Assembly (NCBI GenBank): GCA_000985875.1
Contig: CCRI01000004.1
Location: forward strand, 62,001-126,000
DNA length: 64,000 nucleotides
Direction of reading: 5' to 3'
DNA from: Neorhizobium galegae bv. officinalis
Lineage (GTDB): Bacteria; Pseudomonadota; Alphaproteobacteria; Rhizobiales; Rhizobiaceae
The notes beneath the pieces are model-generated. The model worked only from the letters and a program-made list of their open reading frames with translations. It did not search any database and was not told the DNA's origin. Positions 26,652 through 33,798 of the stretch are shown here, piece by piece. How positions within the stretch are numbered: position 1 is the stretch's first letter; every line of letters starts with the position of its first letter. A program made the position numbers and the translations under genes.

Positions 26652-28988
26652 ATGGATCAGGTAAACTTCCGACCGAGAACGATATTCCCGAGCGAAACGC
26701 GGGATAACGACACGTTCATCGATCTCGACAAGCTCTGGGCGGCTGCGATCCGTCGTTCGGGCGTCATCGTCGTCTGCCTCATCGCCACCGTTGCCCTTGC
26801 CGGGCTCTATCTGGTGATGGCGCAGCCGGTCTACACCGCCCTGACGCAGATCCTCATCGACGAAAATCTTTCCCGTTACGCTGACGACCCGCAGGACAGC
26901 CAGTCGGCCCAGCAGATCGACAACCGCATGTCGAGCGCAGTCGAGATTTTGAAATCCAAGGCATTGGCCGTGAGGGTGGTAGACAAGGCCAAACTCGACC
27001 AGAACGAGACGGTGGTCAATCCGCCGCAGTCGCCGGTCGATCTTGCCAAGGGCGCCATCCGCAGCGTCGTCGCGCTTCTGACCCCCGGCAGTCCGCCGGC
27101 TTCCGAGGAGAACATCCGGATGGGCCGGCGCGAAAAGGCGGCGGCCGTCCTGCAGCAATCGCTGACCGTGGAGCGTGTCGGCCGCAGCTCGGTGATCGCA
27201 TTGTCCGTTCGTTCGCCGGATCCGCAGCTTGCCGCGATGATCACGCGGACCTACGCGGAATCCTATCTCACCGAACAGCTCAACGCCAATTTCGATGCGA
27301 CGGAGCGGGCTTCGCTCTGGTTGCAGGAGCGTTTGAACGACCTCAACAGCCGCTCGCAACAGGCCTCGCTTGCAGTCGAGCAATACAAGACCCAGCATGG
27401 CCTGGTTTCGCCGCGCGGCGAGCTCCTGTCGACCCAGCAGCTTTCGGATCTCAACAGCCAGCTGATCGTGGCGCAGGCCGATGCGGCCACCGCTTCGGCG
27501 CGCTATAATCAATATCAGGCGATCATCGCTAAGGGGCCGGATGCGGCCGTGCAGAATGCCGTCGTTTCGGCCCGTGATACCGACAATTCGGTTATCCAGG
27601 ATCTTCGCAAGCGTTACATCAACATTTCCGACCGCGAGCAGGGCATCATCCAGCAGTTCGGCGCAAACCATCCCCAGGCAATCGCGCTCAAGGCGGACAA
27701 GAGCGATCTTTCGCAGCAGATCTACCGTGAACTGCAGCAACTGACCGGCAGCTTCCGCAACGAGTTCGAAGTGGCGAGCTCGCGTGAAAAGTCTCTGCGT
27801 GACAGTATCGAGCGGGTCGCGGGCCGCAATTCGGAAGCGAATGTCTCGATGGTCCAGCTGCGCGAACTGGAGCAGAAGGCGGCGGCGCTGAAGACGCTCT
27901 ATGAATCCTATCTCGGGCGCTTCGAAGAGGCAACGCAGCGGCAATCCTTCCCGATCGCCAAGGCTCGCGTGATCTCCGATGCCGGTTTGCCGACAGCTCC
28001 GTCCAGCCCGCGCAAGACGCTGACCATGGCGCTTTCCGTCGTGCTCGGCCTGCTGATCGGTGGGGCGACGGCGACGCTCCTGGAATTCCGCGAACGGTTC
28101 TTCCGGACCGGCGACGACGTGCAGGAAAAACTGGGCCTTCGCTTCCTCGGCTACCTGCCGATGGTGAGCGGTGCCAGCGCGGAGGAAACGCCGCCGCCTG
28201 CAACGACCGACGCCGAAGCGGCGGGAGCACCTCCGGGCAACCCGATCTCGTTCCGGCGGTTGATGCGGGTGGCGGTCGAGGCGCCGCGCTCCCAGTTCGC
28301 CGAGACGCTGCGCAATGCCAAGCTTGCATGCGATATCATGTTGCAGGATCGGAAATGCCGGGTGATCGGCGTGGTCTCTTGCCTGCCGGGCGAAGGGAAA
28401 TCCATGGTCGCCGCCAATTTCGCCGGGCTGATCGCCTCGACGGGCGTTCGCACGCTGGTGATCGACGCCGACCTGCGCAATCCGGGCCTCAGCCGCATGC
28501 TGGCCTCCGAGCCGGAAGTCGGACTGGTCGAAGTGGTGCTCCAGCAGACGCCATGGACCAATGCGGCGCGTGTCGACCGCCGGTCGCGCCTGACGATCCT
28601 GCCGATGACGACGCGCAGCAAGCAGCTCGCCCATACGAGCGAACTCCTCGCGTCTTCCGGCATGAGTCATTTCCTCGAAAGCATCAAGGATACGTTCGAC
28701 GTCATCGTCGTCGATCTGGCGCCGCTCCTGCCGGTCATCGATGCCAAGGCCTTCGAGCCTTATGTCGACGGTTTTGTCTTCGTCACCGAATGGGGCGTAA
28801 CCCCTGCGAAGGCCGTGCAGTCCATCATCCGGTCCGAACCGCAGATCGCCTCCAAGACGGTGGGTGTTATCCTCAACAAGACGGAGATGTCGGAGTTGCA
28901 TCGCTATGCCGATCCGGGCTCGCCGGAGCGGCTGCACAGCAGCTACGTTTCATATTACAAGGAAGGCTCGGCGTCCGCGCCGCGGTAA
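26652..28988 (+). CDS. exoP: ExoP-like polysaccharide co-polymerase / BY-kinase
   Basis: This 778-residue inner membrane protein is of the Wzz-BY-kinase type. Near the N terminus, DLDKLWAAAIRRSGVIVVCLIATVALAGLYLVM forms the Wzz entry and first membrane segment. A long periplasmic coiled-coil region follows to about 450, with a second membrane segment preceded by the Pro-rich LPTAPSSPRKTLTMAL. The cytoplasmic kinase shows Walker A LPGEGKSM (about 575-590), Walker A' VIDADLRNPG and Walker B VIVVDLAP. A short tail contains several tyrosines (around HSSYVSYYKE) likely to be phosphorylated. It controls chain length and export together with ExoQ and ExoF. A terminator follows the stop. Confidence 0.94.
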   Translation: MDQVNFRPRTIFPSETRDNDTFIDLDKLWAAAIRRSGVIVVCLIATVALAGLYLVMAQPVYTALTQILIDENLSRYADDPQDSQSAQQIDNRMSSAVEILKSKALAVRVVDKAKLDQNETVVNPPQSPVDLAKGAIRSVVALLTPGSPPASEENIRMGRREKAAAVLQQSLTVERVGRSSVIALSVRSPDPQLAAMITRTYAESYLTEQLNANFDATERASLWLQERLNDLNSRSQQASLAVEQYKTQHGLVSPRGELLSTQQLSDLNSQLIVAQADAATASARYNQYQAIIAKGPDAAVQNAVVSARDTDNSVIQDLRKRYINISDREQGIIQQFGANHPQAIALKADKSDLSQQIYRELQQLTGSFRNEFEVASSREKSLRDSIERVAGRNSEANVSMVQLRELEQKAAALKTLYESYLGRFEEATQRQSFPIAKARVISDAGLPTAPSSPRKTLTMALSVVLGLLIGGATATLLEFRERFFRTGDDVQEKLGLRFLGYLPMVSGASAEETPPPATTDAEAAGAPPGNPISFRRLMRVAVEAPRSQFAETLRNAKLACDIMLQDRKCRVIGVVSCLPGEGKSMVAANFAGLIASTGVRTLVIDADLRNPGLSRMLASEPEVGLVEVVLQQTPWTNAARVDRRSRLTILPMTTRSKQLAHTSELLASSGMSHFLESIKDTFDVIVVDLAPLLPVIDAKAFEPYVDGFVFVTEWGVTPAKAVQSIIRSEPQIASKTVGVILNKTEMSELHRYADPGSPERLHSSYVSYYKEGSASAPR

Positions 28989-28996
28989 ATTTGCGA

Positions 28997-29018
28997 GGGG
29001 CGGTTCGACCGCCCCTTT
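28997..29018. terminator. Terminator after exoP, shared with cysG
   Basis: A perfect 8-bp GC stem (GGGGCGGT at 28997-29004, ACCGCCCC at 29008-29015) is followed by TTT and lies in the 36-bp gap between the convergent exoP and cysG genes. It probably ends the exo transcript, and by symmetry perhaps also the nitrate operon. Confidence 0.7.
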
Positions 29019-29024
29019 CGTCTA

Positions 29025-30506
29025 TCAGGCGCTTGCCGCGGCTTGATCACTCCACGCCGTGCCGCCGGCGACATCGGCCTTGCGAAATACGTGGCCGATG
29101 CCGATCAGCACGGGTTCATCGATACCGATCTCTGCCATGGCAGCGGCCATGTCGCTCAGCCGTCCGGCCCAGCGCCGCTCGTTCGGTCGTGTCACCGCGC
29201 TGACGATCACCACCGGCATGTCGTGCGTCATGCCCGCGTCCGTCAGCTTGCTGACGATCTCGCCCGCGGTGCGTCCGGCCATGTAATAGATGGTCGTGGT
29301 TCGCGGATCGGCGAGGCTTTTCCAGTCCAGATTGTCCGGCAACACGCCCTTGCGCGAATGGCCGGTGACGAAACGGACGCCCTGCGCATGGTCGCGATGG
29401 GTGAGCGATACGCCGAGCCGCGAGGCCATGGCGCTGGCCGAGGTGATGCCAGGCACGACATCGACCGCAATGCCTTCGCGCTCCAGGCAGTCAATCTCCT
29501 CGCCGGCGCGGCCAAAGACCATCGGATCGCCGGACTTCAGACGGACGACGCGTTTTCCCGCCTTGGCGAACTTCACCAGCATGTCGTTGATATCTTCCTG
29601 GCGGCAGCTTACCCGGCCACCGCGTTTTCCCACCAGCATGCGTTTCGCCTCGCGGCGGGCGAGTTCCAGCACCTCGTCGGAGACGAGATCGTCGAACAGG
29701 ATGACGTCGGCCGCCTGCAGCGCGCGCACCGCCTTCAGCGTCAGCAGTTCAGCATCGCCCGGGCCGGCGCCGACAAGGGTGACACGGCCCTTCTGGGCCG
29801 AGGATGCCACGCGGCAGGCATCGGTAAGGATTGCGGCTTCGCTGCCCGATCCCGGTTCGCTGCCGAAGGCGCGGTCCACGAAGCGTTCCCAGAAGGCTCT
29901 TCGCTGTGGGCCGGGCGCCAGGCGGTCGTTGATCTTTTCCCTGAGCGACTGGGCGAGTTCCGCCCAGCTTTTCAACGAGGCCGGCAGCAGGGTTTCAATA
30001 CGGCGGCGGATCGCCTGCGCGAGGATTGGTGCCGCGCCATCCGTCGAGATCGACACCACGACCGGCGAGCGGTTGACGATCGAACCGAACTGGAACTGGC
30101 AGAAGGCGGGCTTGTCGATGACGTTGACCGGCACGCCGGCTGCGCGAGCGGCCTCGAAGAACGACTGCGCCTCGTCCTCATCCTCGCAATCCGCAATCGC
30201 GATCGCTGTGCCTTCGAAAATCGATGTGTTCCACAGCTTGGGATGATGAATAAAGCGACCCTGCGGATGTTCCGCCCCGCGTTCGATCAGCTTTTCGAAT
30301 GTCTCGGACAGGCTATCCGCATAGACATGTACAGTGGCGCCGCAGGCGGCGAGCAGCTCGGCTTTCCACGCCGCCGCATCCGACCCGCCGGCAACGATGA
30401 CGGGCCTTCCTTCGAGCGCCCAGAAGACCGGGAGCTTGGCAAGCGGCGCCATGCGGGCGCCACGATCAGGAGATGCTTCATTCCGCGGCTGCTGCAAGAC
30501 ATCCAT
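29025..30506 (-). CDS. cysG: CysG siroheme synthase (uroporphyrinogen-III methyltransferase fused to precorrin-2 dehydrogenase/ferrochelatase)
   Basis: This 493-residue fused enzyme makes siroheme, the prosthetic group of the NirB nitrite reductase encoded upstream. Residues 1 to about 220 are the precorrin-2 dehydrogenase/ferrochelatase part (PVIVAGGSDAAAWKAELLAACGA and PVNVIDKPAFCQFQFGSIVNRSPVVVSISTDGAAPILA). Residues about 238-480 are the methyltransferase part (VTLVGAGPGDAELLTLKAVRAL, VRLKSGDPMVFGRAGEE, VPGITSASA). The start at 30506 overlaps the nasA end by 29 bases and has AGGGGG ahead; the frame continues open far upstream, but that part is nasA shadow. It is the last gene of the nitrate operon, which couples siroheme supply to nitrite reduction. 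Confidence 0.92.
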   Translation of the reverse strand: MDVLQQPRNEASPDRGARMAPLAKLPVFWALEGRPVIVAGGSDAAAWKAELLAACGATVHVYADSLSETFEKLIERGAEHPQGRFIHHPKLWNTSIFEGTAIAIADCEDEDEAQSFFEAARAAGVPVNVIDKPAFCQFQFGSIVNRSPVVVSISTDGAAPILAQAIRRRIETLLPASLKSWAELAQSLREKINDRLAPGPQRRAFWERFVDRAFGSEPGSGSEAAILTDACRVASSAQKGRVTLVGAGPGDAELLTLKAVRALQAADVILFDDLVSDEVLELARREAKRMLVGKRGGRVSCRQEDINDMLVKFAKAGKRVVRLKSGDPMVFGRAGEEIDCLEREGIAVDVVPGITSASAMASRLGVSLTHRDHAQGVRFVTGHSRKGVLPDNLDWKSLADPRTTTIYYMAGRTAGEIVSKLTDAGMTHDMPVVIVSAVTRPNERRWAGRLSDMAAAMAEIGIDEPVLIGIGHVFRKADVAGGTAWSDQAAASA

Positions 30507-33144
30507 CGATGATCCCCCTGATTTCGGCGCGGCAGGAGCCGCAATTGGTGCCGGCATTGGTTGCTTTCCCGACCGCCTCGACGCTGTGACAACCGCCTCG
30601 CACGGCGCCGATGATCCGGTTGACGCCGACCGAAAAGCAGGAGCAGACGGTGGCGCCGGGATCCGGCTGGTCGGCTCCGGGGCGTCCGGCGACGATGGCG
30701 AAGCGCTTGCGCAGGTCGGTGTGTTCCACGGCAAGTTGGCCGATTGCCCAGTTGCGTGCGACGGCGACCGGTTCTTTCGCAAGGAAAAGCGCGGCAAGCA
30801 GCTTTCCGCCGTCGAAGAAGGCAAGGCGTAGGTCGCCGGATTGCTGGTCGGCATAACCGAGCGGCTCGATCCCGGCCGCAATGCCGAATGCTGCCCGGCA
30901 CCACGCCACCCAGTCCTCGACCGGGTCGGCGAATGCGAGTTCGATCCGCCAGCCGCCATCGGCCTTGGCGAGCGCCCAATAGTCCGCCTGCGGGTTATTG
31001 GGTTTCGCGGCGGAAACGGCAAAGCCGTAGAAGCAAGCGGCGAACGGCCGGGCGGCAATCGCGACATTCTTCGAGGCCGGTTGCCCGGAAAACGGGTCGG
31101 TGATGGGCGCGACCAATGCATCGATGCGCGCCTTTGCGGCGAACTGGTCGTTCCAGTGCATCGGCACGAAGACGTTTCCACGAGCCTGGCGTTCGGTGAC
31201 CAGCGCGCGGACAATCGAGCTGCCGTGGGGACTTTCGAGTTCGACCAGGCCGGCGCCGCGAATGCCGAGTTCCATCGCATCGCGCGGATGGAGTTCGGCG
31301 AAGGGCTCGGCGATATGGCCGGAAAGCCGGGCGCTTTTGGCCGTCCGCGTCATCGTATGCCAGTGATCGCGGACGCGGCCGGTGTTGAGCGTCAGCGGAT
31401 ATTTTTCGTCGGTACGGTCAGTGGCTGGAGCCTGGACGGGGATGAAACGCGCCTTGCGATCCGGGTGGTAGAAACCTCCATCGGCGAAGAAGCGTTTGTC
31501 GCCACCCGCCGAGAGGGGGGTGACTTCGGCAGGTGCCGGCCATTGGAAGGGAGACAGGCTATCATAGGCCGTGAGACCGATATCCGCATGAGCGCCGATA
31601 TCGAAATCCCGGCTGCCGTCATTCTCGAAGGCTGAAAGCGCCGCATGCTCGGCGAAAATATCGGCGGGCGTCCGATAGTCGAAACCGGCAAAGCCCATCC
31701 GCCTGCCGACTTCCGCCATCTGCCACCAATCGGCCTTGGCCTCGCCGGGGGCGGACAGAAACCAGCGCTGGCGGGAGATGCGGCGCTCGGAATTCGTGAC
31801 CGTCCCGTCCTTCTCCCCCCAGCCGAGCGAAGGCAGCAGGACATGCGCGTGGCGGGCGGTGTCGGTGTCCCGAAGAATGTCGGAGACCACCACGAAAGGA
31901 CAGGCCTTGATGGCGGCCTCGACCGCATCGGCATCCGGCATGGAAACCACCGGGTTGGTGGCCATGATCCACAGCGCCTTGATCCGCCCGTCGGCGACGG
32001 CGCGGAACATGTCGACGGCCTTCAGGCCCGGCTTTTCGGCGATCCTCGGCGAGGCCCAGAAACGCTGCACCCGGTCGCGATCCTCGGCGCTTTCGATCGC
32101 CATGTGGGCGGCGAGCATGTTGGCAAGGCCGCCGACCTCGCGGCCGCCCATGGCGTTCGGCTGGCCGGTCAGCGAGAAAGGACCCATGCCCGGCCGGCCG
32201 ATGCGGCCGGTCGCGAGGTGACAGTTGATGATGGCGTTGACCTTGTCCGTGCCAGACGACGACTGGTTGACGCCCTGGCTGTAGCAGGTCACGACCTTCT
32301 CGGTCGTCTCGAACAGGCGAAAGAATTCGCGGAGCTGCATGGCGGGAAGGCCGGTGCGCTCCATCAGCTCGTTGAACGAGAGCGCAGCGGCGGCCGTGAA
32401 GGCTTCGCCAAACCCTTGCGTATGCGCGGCGATATAGTTCTGGTCGATCGCCGGGCCTTGCGCCAGATGGGCGAGCAGGCCCATGAACAGTGCCACGTCG
32501 CCATCCGGCCGAATCCCCAAATGCAGGTCGGCGATATCGCAGGTCATCGTCCGGCGCGGATCGATGACGACGATCTTCATGCCCGGCCGCGCGGTCTTGG
32601 CCACTGCCAGCCGCTGATAGATCACCGGATGGCACCAGGCGAGGTTGGAACCGGTCAGGATCACCAGATCGGCGAGTTCGATGTCCTCGTAGGTGCCGGG
32701 AACGGTATCGGATCCGAAGGCGCGCCGATGGCCGGCGACGGACGACGACATGCAAAGTCTTGAATTCGTATCGATATTGCCCGTGCCGATGAAGCCCTTC
32801 ATCAGCTTGTTGGCGACGTAATAATCCTCGGTCAGCAATTGGCCGGAGACGTAGAAGGCAACCGAATCCGGGCCGTGTTCGGCGATGGTTTGCGAGAATT
32901 TTTCGGCGACGAGATCGAGCGCCTCGTCCCAATCCGTCTGCCGGCCGTCGATTTCGGGCAGAAGCACGCGTCCGTCGAGATCGATGGTTTCGGCGAGCGC
33001 CGAGCCCTTCGAGCAGAGCCGGCCGAAATTGGCCGGATGCTCGGGATCACCCTTGACCGTTACGGCGCCAGAGTCCGCCACTGTGGCGATGACGCCGCAG
33101 CCGACGCCGCAATAGGGGCAGGTGGTTTTGGTTTCAGTGGGCAT
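30478..33144 (-). CDS. nasA: NasA assimilatory nitrate reductase catalytic subunit
   Basis: This 888-residue cytoplasmic molybdoenzyme reduces nitrate to nitrite. The N terminus binds a [4Fe-4S] cluster through Cys9, Cys12, Cys16 and Cys44 (TCPYCGVGCGV ... RLCSKG). The bis-MGD domains follow, with landmarks such as NSRLCMSSSVAGH, VTCYSQGVNQSSSGTDKVNA and LLPSLGWGEKDGTVTNSERRISRQR. From about residue 830 an extra BFD-like [2Fe-2S] domain (TVCSCFSVGV ... TNCGSCRAEI) is present, as in the Klebsiella-type NasA. No Tat signal is present. It is separated from nirD by 311 bp that hold a large palindromic element, so its expression may depend on read-through. No clear ribosome-binding site was seen. 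Confidence 0.94.
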   Translation of the reverse strand: MPTETKTTCPYCGVGCGVIATVADSGAVTVKGDPEHPANFGRLCSKGSALAETIDLDGRVLLPEIDGRQTDWDEALDLVAEKFSQTIAEHGPDSVAFYVSGQLLTEDYYVANKLMKGFIGTGNIDTNSRLCMSSSVAGHRRAFGSDTVPGTYEDIELADLVILTGSNLAWCHPVIYQRLAVAKTARPGMKIVVIDPRRTMTCDIADLHLGIRPDGDVALFMGLLAHLAQGPAIDQNYIAAHTQGFGEAFTAAAALSFNELMERTGLPAMQLREFFRLFETTEKVVTCYSQGVNQSSSGTDKVNAIINCHLATGRIGRPGMGPFSLTGQPNAMGGREVGGLANMLAAHMAIESAEDRDRVQRFWASPRIAEKPGLKAVDMFRAVADGRIKALWIMATNPVVSMPDADAVEAAIKACPFVVVSDILRDTDTARHAHVLLPSLGWGEKDGTVTNSERRISRQRWFLSAPGEAKADWWQMAEVGRRMGFAGFDYRTPADIFAEHAALSAFENDGSRDFDIGAHADIGLTAYDSLSPFQWPAPAEVTPLSAGGDKRFFADGGFYHPDRKARFIPVQAPATDRTDEKYPLTLNTGRVRDHWHTMTRTAKSARLSGHIAEPFAELHPRDAMELGIRGAGLVELESPHGSSIVRALVTERQARGNVFVPMHWNDQFAAKARIDALVAPITDPFSGQPASKNVAIAARPFAACFYGFAVSAAKPNNPQADYWALAKADGGWRIELAFADPVEDWVAWCRAAFGIAAGIEPLGYADQQSGDLRLAFFDGGKLLAALFLAKEPVAVARNWAIGQLAVEHTDLRKRFAIVAGRPGADQPDPGATVCSCFSVGVNRIIGAVRGGCHSVEAVGKATNAGTNCGSCRAEIRGIIDGCLAAAAE

Positions 33145-33177
33145 GGGGGTGCCCCGTCAGATGTGGAGTGCTGCGGC

Positions 33178-33435
33178 TACCCCCCTCTGTCCTGCCGGAC
33201 ATCTCCCCCTCAAGGGCAGGACAATTGCATATGAAGGTGTATGGCGGCGCGTGGAGCCCCTCCCCCTTGTGGGGAGGGGTTGGGGAGGGGACTTTCACCC
33301 AGCATGACAGCCCCTCCCGCCTGCCGGCCACCCTCCCCACAAGGGGGAGGGTTAAGAATGCCGCGCCGCCTCGCGTTCCATATGCGATTGCCCTGCCCCT
33401 TGAGGGGGAGATGGCCGGCAGGCCAGAGGGGGGTA
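33178..33435. repeat. Large imperfect palindromic element between nirD and nasA
   Basis: Most of the 311-bp nirD-nasA gap is a 258-bp inverted repeat. The left arm runs from TACCCCCCTCTG at 33178 and the right arm ends in its near complement at 33435. Inner arms match through ATCTCCCCCTCAAGGG, TTGCATATG and CTCCCCCTTGTGGGGAGGG. Short in-frame reading frames inside it are artefacts. Such GC-rich palindromes are common dispersed intergenic elements of Rhizobiales; the name cannot be fixed without a search. RNA from either strand should fold into a long hairpin inside the operon transcript. Confidence 0.8.
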
Positions 33436-33455
33436 TCTTCGCCCACATGAGCACG

Positions 33456-33788
33456 TTACTCCGCTGCCGCCAGCATCAGGTTTTCCAGCGCGATGAACAG
33501 CTTTCCGTCCTCGTTCCGGATCGGGATGATGCGCACCTCGCCTTCATCCGCCCCGAGCGCCTTGCCTGTCTCCAGCGAGATCACCCAGTTGTGCAGCGGG
33601 CAGGTGACCGAGGTGCCGTGCACGATGCCTTCGGACAGAGGCCCGCCCTTGTGCGGGCAGCGGTTTTCAATGGCGTAGACCTCGTGCTGGTCGGTGCGGA
33701 ACACGGCGATCTTCATCGACGGTGTCTTCACGCAGCGAGCGCCAAGCAGCGGGATATCGGAAATATCGCCGATCGGGTGCCAGTTCAT
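33456..33788 (-). CDS. nirD: NirD small subunit of NADH nitrite reductase (Rieske-type)
   Basis: This 110-residue protein starts MNWHPIGDISDIPLLGARCV, typical of NirD. It carries a Rieske-like [2Fe-2S] site: Cys-X-His in NRCPHKGGPLSEG and Cys-X2-His in TCPLHNWVISLETG. The motif is complete, although many NirD proteins lose it. It assists NirB in reducing nitrite to ammonium with NADH. ATG 33788 was chosen because AGGA lies 7 bases upstream; ATG 33794 is too close to that site. It follows nirB by 10 bp. Confidence 0.92.
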   Translation of the reverse strand: MNWHPIGDISDIPLLGARCVKTPSMKIAVFRTDQHEVYAIENRCPHKGGPLSEGIVHGTSVTCPLHNWVISLETGKALGADEGEVRIIPIRNEDGKLFIALENLMLAAAE

Positions 33789-33798
33789 GTCCATTTCC

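Noticed and set aside
26520..28937. 805-codon minus-strand open frame opposite exoP
   Set aside because: It mirrors the exoP coding sequence, shows no family motif, and its Arg/His/Leu-rich composition is typical of antisense frames.
30507..31280. N-terminal extension of the cysG frame to 31280
   Set aside because: The frame is open but overlaps nasA entirely. The extra residues are Ser/Pro/Arg-rich without homology, and a good start with AGGGGG exists at 30506.
33210..33450. Several 60-106-codon open frames in the nirD-nasA gap
   Set aside because: They are translations of the palindromic repeat (Pro/Gly/Arg-rich on both strands) and are not genes.
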